A stretch of 64,000 bases of DNA, taken from assembly GCF_030412785.1 (NCBI RefSeq), contig NZ_CP125295.1, positions 992,001 to 1,056,000 on the forward strand, read 5' to 3'. Under the pieces are notes generated by a model. The model did not search any database and was not told the origin of the DNA. It saw only the letters and a list, made by a program, of their open reading frames with translations. Below are positions 18,990 to 28,794 of this stretch, in pieces. The position numbers were made by a program, and so were the translations under genes. The number at the start of each line of letters is the position of its first letter. Within the stretch, counting starts at the first letter, position 1. The DNA is from Paraburkholderia sabiae. GTDB lineage: Bacteria; Pseudomonadota; Gammaproteobacteria; Burkholderiales; Burkholderiaceae.

Positions 18990-20243
18990 ATGCCCCTATC
19001 TCCGTTGGAAAGCCGTTTGCGCTACGAATTTCGCAATGCGGAATTGTTGCGCCAGGCTTTAACTCACCGCAGTCACAGTGCCACGCATAACGAGCGGCTG
19101 GAATTTCTCGGCGATTCCGTTCTGAACTGCGCGGTGGCCGCGCTTTTGTTCCAACGTTTCGGGAAACTGGACGAGGGCGATCTGTCCCGCGTTCGTGCGA
19201 ATCTGGTCAAGCAGCAGTCCTTGTATGAAATCGCTCAGGCCCTGAATATTTCGGAAGGCCTGCGGCTCGGCGAAGGCGAACTGCGCAGCGGCGGCTTCCG
19301 TCGCCCGTCGATCCTCGCGGACACGCTTGAAGCCATTCTGGGTGCGATCTTCCTCGATGGCGGCTTTGACGCCGCGCAGACGGTCATCAAGCGCCTGTAC
19401 GTGCCGATTCTCGACCACATCGACCCGCGCACGCTCGGCAAGGATGCCAAGACACTGCTGCAGGAATACCTGCAAGGCCACAAGATTCCGCTGCCGACTT
19501 ACACCGTCGTCGCCACGCATGGTGCGGCGCACAATCAGCAGTTCGAAGTCGAATGCACGGTGCCGAAGCTGGACGTGAAAGTGTCCGGTTCCGGCGCGAG
19601 CCGCCGCGCGGCCGAGCAGGCTGCGGCGAAAAAAGCGCTCGATGAAGTGATGGCGGCGGCGCCCGCCGTGGTGGCCAAGCCGAAGCGCTCGAAGGGCGCG
19701 CGCGCAGCGAAGCAGGAAGCGGAAATCGTACCGGGCGTGACAGGCGTTCAGGCTGCGCTCGATTTGCGCGCACCCGACAGCCGCCGGGCCGAGCGCGCGG
19801 CGCGGGCCGAAGCGAAGTCGTTGGCGCCGGAAGTGCCGTCGGCGGGACAGGCAGCCGCGGCCGCGCCGCTCGCCGTCATCCGCGCCGCGCATGTCGAATA
19901 CAGCCAGGACGCGACAAGCGACAAGGCCGAACGTGGCGAGAAGGGCGAGCGGCCCGCGCGAATCGCCGACAAGCCGGACACGGCCGCCAAACCGGCAGAG
20001 CGTCAACCCGAGCGCCAAAGCTCCGACAAGCCCGACACAGCGGCACGCGCAGCAGACAAAGCGCCCGAAAAGCCGTCTGACAAAACGGCCGAAAAGCCCG
20101 CGGAAAAACCCGACACCAACGCCCGCAGCGCAGACAAACCTGCGTCTCGCGCTCGCGAGGCCACGTCCGGCGCAAATACGGGCGATCTCGAACCCGGCGT
20201 CGCCGGCGCGGTGCACACCCGCGTGGCCGATGCCGGTCACTGA
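18990..20243 (+). CDS. rnc: Rnc, ribonuclease III with a long C-terminal extension
   Basis: 417 residues from the ATG at 18990 (an in-frame ATG at 18963 has no support). The nuclease domain has the signature [11 protein letters not shown] (35-45) and [15 protein letters not shown] (111-125), giving acidic residues E38, D42, D111 and E114. The dsRNA-binding domain is about 153-222. E. coli RNase III stops at 226; here about 195 further residues form a low-complexity tail rich in Ala, Lys, Asp and Pro with repeated DKPDTAA and EKP units. The enzyme cuts double-stranded RNA, including rRNA precursors. era follows after 64 bases. Confidence 0.95.
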   Translation: MPLSPLESRLRYEFRNAELLRQALTHRSHSATHNERLEFLGDSVLNCAVAALLFQRFGKLDEGDLSRVRANLVKQQSLYEIAQALNISEGLRLGEGELRSGGFRRPSILADTLEAILGAIFLDGGFDAAQTVIKRLYVPILDHIDPRTLGKDAKTLLQEYLQGHKIPLPTYTVVATHGAAHNQQFEVECTVPKLDVKVSGSGASRRAAEQAAAKKALDEVMAAAPAVVAKPKRSKGARAAKQEAEIVPGVTGVQAALDLRAPDSRRAERAARAEAKSLAPEVPSAGQAAAAAPLAVIRAAHVEYSQDATSDKAERGEKGERPARIADKPDTAAKPAERQPERQSSDKPDTAARAADKAPEKPSDKTAEKPAEKPDTNARSADKPASRAREATSGANTGDLEPGVAGAVHTRVADAGH

Positions 20244-20307
20244 ACGCAATATCACGTGAACGCGCGCTCTACGACGCGCGTCCACACGAACCTGCCGTAG
20301 TACGAAT

Positions 20308-21207
20308 ATGAACGCTCCCACTCCCACTGGTTTTCGTTGCGGCATGGTCGCGATCGTCGGCCGTCCTAATGTCGGCAAGTCGACGCTGATGAACGCGCTC
20401 GTCGGCCAGAAAGTCAGCATCACGTCGCGCAAGGCGCAGACGACGCGTCATCGCATCACGGGCATCAACACGCTCGACGACGCGCAGTACATCTTCGTCG
20501 ACACGCCCGGTTTCCAGACGCGTCACAGCGGCGCGCTGAACCGCTCGCTGAATCGCGCGGTCACGTCCACATTGACTTCCGTCGACGCCGTGCTGTTCGT
20601 CATCGAAGCCGGCCGTTTCGGTCCCGACGACCAGAAGGTGCTCGACCTGATTCCGAAGTCCGCGCCGACGCTGCTGATCGCGAACAAGCTCGACCGCGTG
20701 AACGACAAGGATTCGCTGTTCCCGTTCATGCAGCAGATGAGTGCGTTGCGCGAGTTCAAGGAAATCGTGCCGCTGTCTGCCAAGAATGCCGACGATATCA
20801 AGCGCCTTCTCGCGACGGTCAAGCCGTATCTGCCGGAAGGCGAGCCGATCTACGGCGAAGACGACCTGACCGATCGCAGCGAGCGTTTCCTCGCCGCCGA
20901 AATCCTGCGCGAGAAAGTGTTCCGCTGGACGGGTGACGAACTGCCGTACACCAGTACCGTGCTGATCGACAAGTTTGAGACGGAAGGACGCCTGCGTCGT
21001 GTTTTCGCGACGATTCTCGTCGAGCGCGATATGCACAAGGCGATGATCATCGGCCAGAAGGGCGCGAAGCTGAAGCAGATCAGCACGGAGGCGCGCCTCG
21101 ACATGGAAAAGCTGTTCGACGGTCCGGTGTATCTCGAAACGTTCATCAAGGTGAAGAGTGGCTGGGCCGACAACGAAGCCGGACTCCGTGCCTATGGGTA
21201 CGAATGA
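20308..21207 (+). CDS. era: Era, GTPase for 16S rRNA maturation
   Basis: 299 residues. GTPase motifs GRPNVGKST (G1), VDTPGF (G3) and ANKLDRV (G4) are followed by a C-terminal KH domain with [13 protein letters not shown]. Era binds the 3' end of 16S rRNA during small-subunit assembly. The downstream recO start overlaps the era 3' end by 14 bases. Confidence 0.97.
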   Translation: MNAPTPTGFRCGMVAIVGRPNVGKSTLMNALVGQKVSITSRKAQTTRHRITGINTLDDAQYIFVDTPGFQTRHSGALNRSLNRAVTSTLTSVDAVLFVIEAGRFGPDDQKVLDLIPKSAPTLLIANKLDRVNDKDSLFPFMQQMSALREFKEIVPLSAKNADDIKRLLATVKPYLPEGEPIYGEDDLTDRSERFLAAEILREKVFRWTGDELPYTSTVLIDKFETEGRLRRVFATILVERDMHKAMIIGQKGAKLKQISTEARLDMEKLFDGPVYLETFIKVKSGWADNEAGLRAYGYE

Positions 21208-22216
21208 CGTTACGAGCGACGACGCAACGGGTACCCGATCCGACGCGTGGATGACGCTGCCGCACGACGCCGAATCCGACACCGATCCTGACGACGCCAC
21301 GCGCGCTCAGCGCGAGCAGCCCGAATCGTTCGAGCCGCCGGCAGCCGTGAAGCCGGTGCGTGCCGCGCGCTCGTCCAAACGCAGCACGTCGTCGCGCAAA
21401 AACGACGACGACTTTTCCGATGACGGCGACCGCGCCGAAGCGCCCGCGCGCAAAACATCGGCGCGCCGTTCACCGTCCCGCGTGCCGCGTGCACCTGCCT
21501 CCGAGTTCCGCATCAGCGAGCAGCCCGCTTTCGTGCTGCATAGCTATCCATACCGTGAAACGAGCCTGATCATCGACGTGCTGTCGCGCGATCACGGCCG
21601 GATCGCGCTCGTCGCAAAGGGCGCCAAGCGTCCACATTCGGCGCTGCGCGGCGTGCTGCAAACGTTCCAGCCGCTGTCGCTCAACTGGTCGGGCAAATCG
21701 GAAATGCGCACGCTGACGGGTGCCGAATGGGTCGGCGGGATGCTGCCGCTCACGGGCGATGCGCTGCTGTGCGGCTTCTACGTGAACGAGTTACTCGTGA
21801 AGTTTCTCGCGCGCGAAGACCCGCATCCGCAACTGTTCCACCATTACGTCGTCACGCTCACGCGCCTCGCGCACGACGAGCCGCCCGTGCAGGTACTGCG
21901 CTCATTCGAGCGCGTGCTCTTGCGCGAAACCGGTTATGCGATGGCGCTCAATCGAACAGTGGCGCGCAAGGCCGTGGTGCCCGAGGGCCGTTATGTGTTC
22001 GACCCGGAACGCGGCGTGCGCGAAGCATCCGACGAGTATCCGTCGAACTGGCCCGTGATCAGCGGACAAACCTTGCTCGATATGGAGCAGGACGATTACC
22101 ATCGAACGCAGACCGTCGCGCAAAGCAAGACGCTGATGCGCTTTTTGCTCAACACCTATCTGGGCGGCACGCCGCTCGCGACGCGCCAGATCCTGATCGA
22201 CCTGCAGAACTTATGA
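21194..22216 (+). CDS. recO: RecO, recombination mediator with N-terminal extension
   Basis: 340 residues from ATG 21194 ([10 protein letters not shown]), which overlaps era by 14 bases. The first roughly 100 residues are low-complexity, charged and Ala/Ser/Arg-rich and precede the true RecO start, the OB-fold [20 protein letters not shown]. The rest ([19 protein letters not shown], then the helical domain and the C-terminal part) matches RecO, which with RecR loads RecA on SSB-coated DNA. A start closer to the OB fold cannot be excluded. The stop overlaps pdxJ (ATGA). Confidence 0.93.
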   Translation: MGTNDVTSDDATGTRSDAWMTLPHDAESDTDPDDATRAQREQPESFEPPAAVKPVRAARSSKRSTSSRKNDDDFSDDGDRAEAPARKTSARRSPSRVPRAPASEFRISEQPAFVLHSYPYRETSLIIDVLSRDHGRIALVAKGAKRPHSALRGVLQTFQPLSLNWSGKSEMRTLTGAEWVGGMLPLTGDALLCGFYVNELLVKFLAREDPHPQLFHHYVVTLTRLAHDEPPVQVLRSFERVLLRETGYAMALNRTVARKAVVPEGRYVFDPERGVREASDEYPSNWPVISGQTLLDMEQDDYHRTQTVAQSKTLMRFLLNTYLGGTPLATRQILIDLQNL

Positions 22217-22977
22217 GCTTCTTTCTGACTTCTCCGAATGTGATCGACCTCGGCGTGAACATCGACCACGTCGCCACGCTGCGCAACGCGCGCGGCACGT
22301 CGTATCCCGATCCGATCCGCGCCGCGCTCCAGGCAGAAGAAGCGGGCGCCGACGCGATCACGCTACATCTGCGCGAAGACCGTCGTCATATCGTCGACGC
22401 CGACGTGCGCGCATTGCGTCCGCAGTTGAAGACGCGCATGAACCTCGAGTGCGCGGTGACGCAGGAAATGCTCGACATCGCATGCGAGGTGCAGCCGCAT
22501 GACGTGTGTCTGGTGCCGGAAAAGCGCCAGGAACTGACGACGGAAGGCGGGCTCGATGTCGTCGGACACTTCGAGGCCGTGCGCGCCGCTTGCAAGCAGC
22601 TGGCCGACGCGGGTTCACGCGTGTCGCTCTTTATCGATGCCGACGAAGCGCAGATTCGCGCCGCGCACGAAGCGGGCGCGCCCGTGATCGAACTTCACAC
22701 GGGCGCCTACGCGGAAGCGCACGACGCGGGCGAACAACAGCGCGAGTTCGAGCGCGTCGTGCGCGGCGTCGAGTTCGGCGCGTCGCTCGGACTGAAAGTG
22801 AACGCGGGTCACGGCCTGCATTACACGAACGTCCAGCCGATCGCGGCGATCGAAGGCATCGTCGAACTGAATATCGGCCACGCGATCGTCGCGCACGCGA
22901 TCTTCGCCGGCTGGGACAACGCCGTGCGCGAGATGAAGGCGATCATGGTCGCCGCGCGTCTCGCGGCGCGCGCATAA
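22213..22977 (+). CDS. pdxJ: PdxJ, pyridoxine 5'-phosphate synthase
   Basis: 254 residues from the ATG at 22213 that overlaps the recO stop by 4 bases. [19 protein letters not shown] at the N-terminus and [11 protein letters not shown] are diagnostic; [11 protein letters not shown] and [14 protein letters not shown] near the C-terminus complete the TIM-barrel phosphate site. It joins 3-amino-2-oxopropyl phosphate with deoxyxylulose phosphate to form pyridoxine phosphate. Next gene acpS after 22 bases. Confidence 0.97.
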   Translation: MSFFLTSPNVIDLGVNIDHVATLRNARGTSYPDPIRAALQAEEAGADAITLHLREDRRHIVDADVRALRPQLKTRMNLECAVTQEMLDIACEVQPHDVCLVPEKRQELTTEGGLDVVGHFEAVRAACKQLADAGSRVSLFIDADEAQIRAAHEAGAPVIELHTGAYAEAHDAGEQQREFERVVRGVEFGASLGLKVNAGHGLHYTNVQPIAAIEGIVELNIGHAIVAHAIFAGWDNAVREMKAIMVAARLAARA

Positions 22978-22999
22978 CAACGCATCGAGACGCACACGT

Positions 23000-23407
23000 A
23001 TGGCGATCTACGGCATCGGTACCGACATCGTTCAGGTCAGCCGCGTCGCGGCGGTGATGCAGCGTACCAACGGACGCTTCGCCGAAAAGGTGCTCGGCCC
23101 CGACGAGTTGCGCGTCTATCACGCGCGCAATGCGCGCTCGCAGGCGCGCGGCCTCGCGTTTCTCGCGACGCGCTTCTCCGTGAAGGAAGCGTTCTCGAAA
23201 GCGATCGGACTCGGCATGCACTGGCCGATGACGTGGCGCGCGCTACAAACGCTGAACGAGCCGAGCGGCCGTCCGATGTGCGTGGCGTCGGGCGAACTCG
23301 CCGACTGGCTTGCCGAACGCGGCATCACATCGCGCGTGACGTTGTCCGATGAGCGCGACTACGCGGTGTCGTTCGTGATTGCCGAAACGCCCGATCCTTC
23401 CGCCTGA
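23000..23407 (+). CDS. acpS: AcpS, holo-ACP synthase
   Basis: 135 residues. The magnesium-binding motifs are [11 protein letters not shown] (D9) at the start and [13 protein letters not shown] in the middle. AcpS transfers 4'-phosphopantetheine to S37 of AcpP encoded at 9305. The pair pdxJ-acpS is conserved in proteobacteria. Confidence 0.96.
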   Translation: MAIYGIGTDIVQVSRVAAVMQRTNGRFAEKVLGPDELRVYHARNARSQARGLAFLATRFSVKEAFSKAIGLGMHWPMTWRALQTLNEPSGRPMCVASGELADWLAERGITSRVTLSDERDYAVSFVIAETPDPSA

Positions 23408-23473
23408 CTTTCCCGGCGCGGCGATTCGCTCGCGATAGCGGCGCCGCGTTCCTCTCTCTTTCTGACGAATCCG

Positions 23474-24505
23474 ATGAAACTGACTCCTGGCCCGGTGATG
23501 CTCGACGTCGTCGGCAAAACCTTGAACGCCGATGACGAGCGCCGCCTCGCGCACCCGATGACGGGCGGCGTGATCCTGTTCGCGCGTCACTTCGAAAGCC
23601 GCGCGCAACTCGTCGCGCTGACGGACTCGATCCGCGCAATCCGCAAGGACCTCCTGATCGCCGTCGATCACGAAGGCGGTCGCGTGCAGCGCTTTCGTAC
23701 GGATGGCTTCACCGTGCTGCCGTCGATGGGCAAGCTCGGCGCGCTGTGGGATCAGGACGTGCTGCGCGCGACCAACGTGACGACGGCCGTCGGCTACGTG
23801 CTCGCCTCCGAGCTGCGCGCGTGCGGCATCGACATGAGCTTCACGCCCGTGCTCGATCTGAACTACGGTCATTCGCAGGTCATCGGCGATCGCGCGTTTC
23901 ATCGCGATCCGCGCGTCGTGACGCTGCTCGCCAAGAGTCTCAATCATGGTCTCGCGCTCGCGGGCATGGCGAATTGCGGCAAGCATTTTCCGGGACATGG
24001 ATTTGCGACGGCGGACTCGCATGTCGCCGTGCCTGTCGACGAACGCACGCTCGACGAGATTCTCAGCGAAGACGTCGCGCCGTACGACTGGCTCGGCATG
24101 TCGCTGGCGTCCGTGCTGCCAGGGCACGTGATTTATCCGAAGATCGACAGCAAGCCGGCCGGTTTTTCACGCATATGGATTCAGGACATCCTGCGCGAGA
24201 AGCTTGGGTTCAAGGGCGCGATTTTCAGCGACGATCTGTCGATGGAAGCCGCGCGCCAGGGCGGCACGCTGACGGAAGCGGCCACGGCGGCGCTTGAAGC
24301 CGGTGTGGATATGGTGCTGATCTGCAATCAGCCGGACGAGGCGGGCAAGGTACTCGACGCGCTGCGCGTCACGCAGTCGGACGAGTCGAAGCAGCGTCTG
24401 GAGCGTATGCGTCCGCGCGGCGAGGCGTTGTCGTGGACGGAGTTGATGGCTGAGCCGCAGTATCAGCAGGCACAGGCGCTGCTGCGCGAGGCGTTCGCGG
24501 CCTGA
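23474..24505 (+). CDS. nagZ: NagZ, beta-N-acetylhexosaminidase
   Basis: 343 residues, GH3 family. The diagnostic loop KHFPGHGFATADSH carries the catalytic histidine, and the nucleophile aspartate is in FSDDLSMEAA. No signal peptide, as expected for the cytoplasmic enzyme that removes N-acetylglucosamine from anhydromuropeptides during peptidoglycan recycling; the products can also signal AmpC induction. It ends the lepA-to-nagZ run and is followed by a bidirectional terminator. Confidence 0.96.
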   Translation: MKLTPGPVMLDVVGKTLNADDERRLAHPMTGGVILFARHFESRAQLVALTDSIRAIRKDLLIAVDHEGGRVQRFRTDGFTVLPSMGKLGALWDQDVLRATNVTTAVGYVLASELRACGIDMSFTPVLDLNYGHSQVIGDRAFHRDPRVVTLLAKSLNHGLALAGMANCGKHFPGHGFATADSHVAVPVDERTLDEILSEDVAPYDWLGMSLASVLPGHVIYPKIDSKPAGFSRIWIQDILREKLGFKGAIFSDDLSMEAARQGGTLTEAATAALEAGVDMVLICNQPDEAGKVLDALRVTQSDESKQRLERMRPRGEALSWTELMAEPQYQQAQALLREAFAA

Positions 24506-24528
24506 TCTGCGCGATCGAAGCAGCAATA

Positions 24529-24562
24529 AAAAAGGACGGGTCTCGAAAGAGCCCGTCCTTTT
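24529..24562. terminator. Bidirectional terminator between nagZ and the NtrC-type gene
   Basis: GGACGGG pairs with CCCGTCC, with an inner CTC-GAAA-GAG stem separated by one bulged T; A-rich on the left and T-rich on the right, so it works for both convergent genes. Confidence 0.85.
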
Positions 24563-24592
24563 GCTTTTGGCAAGCGGTTACAGCGCCGTCGA

Positions 24593-25975
24593 TCAGTTCA
24601 GCCGCATGCGCTGCAGCTTGTTGTACAGCGTCTTCGGACTGATTCCAAGCAACGATGCCGCGCGATGCCGCGTGCCGCCGACGGCGTCGAGCGTCGCACG
24701 AATCAGCATCTCTTCGACGTCGGCGAGCGGCGTGCCGACCGTAACCTGCACGCGACCGCCGTTCAGATCGCGGCCACCCGCGCCATTGCTCTCGTCGGCG
24801 CGCAACGTTTCGAGCACATCACCGGACGCGTGATACGCGCGCCGCACGCGATCCTGCAACTCGCGCACGTTGCCCGGCCATTCATACGCGAGGCATTCGC
24901 GGACGAAGTTCGGGCCGACCAGCTTCGTCGCATCCGCAACGCCGCGCGCGTTTGCTTCGTCGTTCAATTCGTCGACGAGCGCCTGCGCAAACAGGGCAGG
25001 GTCGTCGCCGCGTTCGCGCAGCGGCGGCAGCGACAGCGCGGCCGCTTCGAGTCGCAGTCCCAGATCCTGATGCAGCGTGCCTTCCGCGACCGCCGCGCGC
25101 GGCGCCTTGCGCGTCGATGCGACCAGGCGGAAGTCGGTCGCCACCTGATTCGTGCCGCCGACGCGCATGAACGTCTGCGAATCGAGCGCGCTCAGCAGCG
25201 CTTCCTGCTGCGGACGCGGCAACAACGTGATTTCGTCGATGAAGAGCGTGCCGCCGCTCGCCTGCTCGAACAGGCCCGGCTCGCGCTGTTCCGCGCCGCC
25301 GAACGCGCCGCGTTCATGGCCGAACAGCAGGCTTTCGAGCGGTCGTCCACCCGCGACGGCCTGCGCCGAACGGCAGTCGAGTACGACGAACGGCCCTTTG
25401 CGACGGCGGCTCATCTCATGCAGCGTGCGCGCGGCGACCTCCTTGCCGGTGCCGGCCTCGCCGGAAATCAGCACGGCGGCTTCCGTCGGCGCGATATGCT
25501 CGATCGAATCGTAGATGTGCTGGATCGCGCCGCTGCGGCCGATCATCGGTCCGAAGCGGCCCATGCGGCGCAGCTTGGCGCGCAGCGTTTGCACTTCTTC
25601 CGTCAGTTCGTACGGGCGCGGAATGCGCGCCAGCAGGCTGCGCAAACGGGGAATGTTGACGGGCTTGAGCAGATAGTCCCAGATGCCGTGCCGCAAGCCT
25701 TCGATCGCGCTTTCGACGGTAGCGTTGCCCGTCATCACGATCACGGGCAAGGCTCCGCCGGGCGGTTGCGCGGGCAAATGCTGAAGCAGATCGAGCCCGC
25801 TGCCGTCGGGCAGATTCAGGTCGACCAGCACGACGTCGGGGATGAAGCGTGTCAGGGCTGCGCGCGCTTCGGAGAGCGTGATGGCGGTGTCGACGGAAAA
25901 ACCGTCGGCGGCCAGAATCGCGGACAGGCCTGACAGGCTATTGGGATCGTCTTCGACAATCAGGGCATGTGGCAT
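24593..25975 (-). CDS. NtrC-family response regulator with degenerate GAFTGA loop
   Basis: 460 residues in three parts. Receiver domain (1-118): acidic pair near E8-D9-D10, phosphorylation site D52 in VLVDLNLPDGSG, K104 in LLKPVN. AAA+ domain (about 143-380): Walker A GEAGTGKE (172-179), Walker B GTLFIDEI (242-249), PPLRERGDD and EWPGNVRELQDR. C-terminal Fis-type helix-turn-helix (about 425-460, RHRAASLLGISPKTLYNKL). The sigma-54 contact loop reads GAFGGA (223-228) instead of GAFTGA, and the preceding segment (CRSAQAVAGGRPLESLLFGH) differs from the usual NCAALPENLLESELFGH. No sensor kinase lies beside it. Target genes unknown. Confidence 0.9.
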   Translation of the reverse strand: MPHALIVEDDPNSLSGLSAILAADGFSVDTAITLSEARAALTRFIPDVVLVDLNLPDGSGLDLLQHLPAQPPGGALPVIVMTGNATVESAIEGLRHGIWDYLLKPVNIPRLRSLLARIPRPYELTEEVQTLRAKLRRMGRFGPMIGRSGAIQHIYDSIEHIAPTEAAVLISGEAGTGKEVAARTLHEMSRRRKGPFVVLDCRSAQAVAGGRPLESLLFGHERGAFGGAEQREPGLFEQASGGTLFIDEITLLPRPQQEALLSALDSQTFMRVGGTNQVATDFRLVASTRKAPRAAVAEGTLHQDLGLRLEAAALSLPPLRERGDDPALFAQALVDELNDEANARGVADATKLVGPNFVRECLAYEWPGNVRELQDRVRRAYHASGDVLETLRADESNGAGGRDLNGGRVQVTVGTPLADVEEMLIRATLDAVGGTRHRAASLLGISPKTLYNKLQRMRLN

Positions 25976-26099
25976 AACGAGCGCAACTGTTCAGATGGAC
26001 GGATGCCCGACGTGCGCGGCCCGCCGTGGGCGGCGCCGCGTACGCGGACGCTTGATGAGTGGGCTTCAGCGGCCAATGCTCCCGGTCGGGCGCGGCAGG

Positions 26100-26306
26100 T
26101 CAGAAGTCCCGGTTGCGATCGAAGAAGCGGCGCACTTCGAGTTCCGCTTCGTCGCGCGTCTTGCCATAGCGCTCCTGGATCAGGCCTGCCAGCTTGTCGG
26201 CGCGGCCTTCCGCCTTGGTCAATTCGTCGTCGGTGAGTTCGCCCCACGCGGTCTTCGCCTTGCCGATCATCAGTTTCCACTTGCCTTCAGCGATATCGTT
26301 GTTCAT
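26100..26306 (-). CDS. CsbD-family stress protein
   Basis: 68 residues, MNNDIAEGKWKLMIGKAK at the start and WGELTDDELTKAEGRADKLAG in the middle, the CsbD/YjbJ pattern. A GGGAGGTG ribosome-binding site precedes it on the minus strand. These small, very polar proteins accumulate in stress or stationary phase; their biochemical role is unknown. It stands alone, 124 bases upstream of the NtrC-type regulator gene and on the same strand, so a regulatory link is possible but not shown. Confidence 0.9.
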   Translation of the reverse strand: MNNDIAEGKWKLMIGKAKTAWGELTDDELTKAEGRADKLAGLIQERYGKTRDEAELEVRRFFDRNRDF

Positions 26307-26507
26307 GGCACACCTCCCGTGTTTTCCGAATGAACGAAAGCCTCATAGGCCTGAACTACTCGATAAGCAGGAGTTGTGCCAAAGCAGGTTATCTCGAAAA
26401 AGCAGCGTGAGCGCGGACTAAAACGCCTCTCATCGGGCATCGGCCTGGCAAAATTGCATGACAGGCCGGTAAAGTTTTCCACCACCATACACGGTCGCGA
26501 AAAAAAG

Positions 26508-26533
26508 AAAAAGCGCCCCGAAGGGCGCTTTTT
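26508..26533. terminator. Bidirectional terminator
   Basis: An 11-bp perfect stem (AAAAAGCGCCC with GGGCGCTTTTT) and a CGAA tetraloop, with A and T runs on both sides. It lies between efp and the CsbD gene. Confidence 0.88.
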
Positions 26534-26535
26534 AA

Positions 26536-26564
26536 TTCAAAAACCCTGAATTGACTCAGGGTTT
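26536..26564 (-). terminator. efp terminator
   Basis: A 9-bp perfect inverted repeat (26541-26549 with 26556-26564), 6-base loop and, reading the minus strand, a T5 run after it. It starts 30 bases after the efp stop and is backed up by the next hairpin at 26508-26533. Confidence 0.8.
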
Positions 26565-26594
26565 AAGACGAATGCACTGCGGCGCGATTCAAAT

Positions 26595-27152
26595 TTATGC
26601 GCGGCTGCGGTATTCGTTGGTACGCGTGTCGATTTCGATCTTGTCGCCAATATTGCAGAAGAGCGGCACTTGCAGTTCGAAGCCGGTGTTCAGCTTGGCC
26701 GTCTTCAGAACCTTGCCCGACGACGTATCGCCCTTGACAGCCGGTTCCGTGTAGATGATTTCGCGAACGAGCGTGGTCGGCAGTTCGACCGAGATGGCCT
26801 TCTCGTTGTAGAACACGACTTCGCAACCCATGCCGTCCTGGAGGTAGTTCAGCGCGTCGCCCATCATTTCGGCTTCGACTTCGTACTGGTTGTAGTCGGC
26901 GTCCATGAACACGTACATCGGATCAGCGAAGTACGAGTACGTCACTTCCTTGCGGTCCAGCACGACGACGTCGAACTTGTCGTCCGCCTTGTAGACGGTT
27001 TCCATGCCTGCGCCCGTCAGCAGGTTCTTGAACTTCATCTTGACGACGGCGGCGTTACGGCCCGACTTGTTGTATTCGGCCTTCTGCACGACCATCGCGT
27101 CGTTGCCGATCATCACCACGTTGCCGGTGCGGAGTTCTTGAGCGATCTTCAT
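26595..27152 (-). CDS. efp: EF-P, elongation factor P (arginine-32 type)
   Basis: 185 residues, three beta-barrel domains. Domain I has the loop [11 protein letters not shown], placing arginine at position 32, where other bacteria have lysine. This is the site of rhamnosylation by EarP, which is encoded upstream on the same strand. EF-P relieves ribosome stalling at proline stretches, and the sugar-modified arginine reaches toward the peptidyl-transferase centre. The C-terminal [11 protein letters not shown] is typical. Two terminators follow. Confidence 0.97.
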   Translation of the reverse strand: MKIAQELRTGNVVMIGNDAMVVQKAEYNKSGRNAAVVKMKFKNLLTGAGMETVYKADDKFDVVVLDRKEVTYSYFADPMYVFMDADYNQYEVEAEMMGDALNYLQDGMGCEVVFYNEKAISVELPTTLVREIIYTEPAVKGDTSSGKVLKTAKLNTGFELQVPLFCNIGDKIEIDTRTNEYRSRA

Positions 27153-27503
27153 AAAACTGTCCTGTACGAAATAAGGTGCTTCAACTTTGTGCTCAACGGC
27201 ATACGGCGTAAGCGGGTTCGGCGCCCGGCGCGCTGGCCGATCGGCTTGTCAGCCAATCTGACGCCCGGTTTGATGCCGTGAGCGTGGACCAAACTGGATT
27301 GCGCGGTGAGCGGGGCCGGTGCTGGCCGGAACGCGCCTGATGCTTGCGTGGCTTCGTTCCGTGCTTCGTCCGTCTGCTTCTTTTACCCGAAGCGGGCGCG
27401 TACGCGTGTGACACTGACTGACATGGCCGTGAAGGCGGATTCGGAATCCGCCGCCGGCTGAGCCGTCGTGCCGCGCTTGCGTCGTCGGCCGTTGGATAAC
27501 CGC
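27153..27503. other. Non-coding gap efp-earP
   Basis: About 350 bases between two same-strand genes. The open frames across it are Arg-rich, overlap earP and have no motif. I found no clear promoter or hairpin; it presumably holds the efp promoter and 5' leader on the minus strand. Confidence 0.5.
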
Positions 27504-28685
27504 TTATTTTAACTGACTTTTTGCGAATTCGGCGAGATTTCCCGCGAGATCGCCGATCGACGCGAGTTCGCGCGCCCATGCAGCTGCGCGGGCATCGAGG
27601 CGCGCCCGATGACGCTGAAAATCGGCCCAGTCGGGCGTGCCGTTGCCGTTCCACGCGTGCCAGAAGCGGCCGAGCGCGGCGCGGGCGTCGGCGGGAAGGC
27701 CGTGCGCGTAGTGAGAGAGGGCGGCGTCGAGCTTCGGCAGATGTGCGTCGTCGGCTTGCGGATAGATGTGCCAGACGAACGGCCGCGCGGCCCATTGCGC
27801 GCGGACGAACGAATCTTCGCCACGCACGAAGTTGACGTCGCTGGCCCAGAGCAGTTCGTCGTAGCCGGGCTGGTCGGTGAAGGCGAGCGCGTGGGCGCGC
27901 AGATTGCCGCGCGTTGCGTGCGCCGCCGCCGCGAACGATTGCAGACCGAAAAACCGCGCGATCGCACCCGAAATGCGGCCCTCGGGCACGAGCAGCACGA
28001 TTTCACTTTCGGCGTCGCGCCATTGTTCGAGCAGGCTGTCGACGGCCGGGTTTTCGTACGCGAACAGTGAGATGACGGTGGCTTCCTTGGCGGGCGGCGT
28101 GCTGCCGGTTTTCGTTTGCCACCAGGCGGCGCGTGCATCGGCGGATGCTTCGAATGCCGCCCGGCGCGCATCCAGATCGCCTTCTTTCAACACGCCGCCC
28201 GTGCCTTTGCCGAGTCCCGGGAAGAAGAACGTCTTCATCAGCGCGTGACGCGGATGCGGCGACGGCCGCAAATGGAAATCCGCGACCCAGTCTTCGCCGC
28301 TCAGATACTCGAGATTGAACCAGACGGGCGCGCGCTCGCGCCGCGCCATCGCCTCGATATACGCATGCGGCAATTCGCACGCGAACGCTTCGATCACGAC
28401 GTCGGCCACCTGCAGCGTATCGCCTGCATGCGCGGGTTCGTGCCAATGCTCGATGTCGATGCCGCCGACCGTCTGCCGCGCGCTTTTCACGTCGATCGAA
28501 GCATTCAGCTTGTGAAACGCGTGCAGGTCATCGACCAGCAGACGTACCTGCCAGCCGTGTTCGCCCGCGAGTTGCCGCGCGAGCCGCCAGCAGACGCCGA
28601 TATCGCCGAAGTTGTCGATCACCGCGCAGAAAATGTCGCACGCGATCGTCGGGGGCCGTGACGCTTGAATGGAAGCGGAGGACAT
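27504..28685 (-). CDS. earP: EarP, EF-P arginine rhamnosyltransferase
   Basis: 393 residues, GT104-type GT-B fold. The N-terminal CDIFCAVIDNFGDIGVCWRL motif, with the DNFGDIG acidic residues needed for catalysis, is diagnostic; SLFAYENPAVDSLLEQW and NFVRGEDSFVRAQWA are also conserved. EarP transfers rhamnose from dTDP-rhamnose to Arg32 of EF-P. The dTDP-rhamnose synthesis genes are not in this window. It lies upstream of efp on the same strand but 351 bases away, so the two may be transcribed separately. Confidence 0.95.
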   Translation of the reverse strand: MSSASIQASRPPTIACDIFCAVIDNFGDIGVCWRLARQLAGEHGWQVRLLVDDLHAFHKLNASIDVKSARQTVGGIDIEHWHEPAHAGDTLQVADVVIEAFACELPHAYIEAMARRERAPVWFNLEYLSGEDWVADFHLRPSPHPRHALMKTFFFPGLGKGTGGVLKEGDLDARRAAFEASADARAAWWQTKTGSTPPAKEATVISLFAYENPAVDSLLEQWRDAESEIVLLVPEGRISGAIARFFGLQSFAAAAHATRGNLRAHALAFTDQPGYDELLWASDVNFVRGEDSFVRAQWAARPFVWHIYPQADDAHLPKLDAALSHYAHGLPADARAALGRFWHAWNGNGTPDWADFQRHRARLDARAAAWARELASIGDLAGNLAEFAKSQLK

Positions 28686-28794
28686 GATGGCGGCGCCTGG
28701 GTTCGGGCGCGGGCGGAATGTTCTAAACTGGCGATTCTAAAGCACATCACCCACATGACGCGCCGGTAGCTCGCGGCGTCCAAGCCGATTCTGC

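Noticed and set aside
27193..27795. Arg-rich minus-strand frame over the efp-earP gap
   Set aside because: It overlaps earP in another frame and has no conserved segment.
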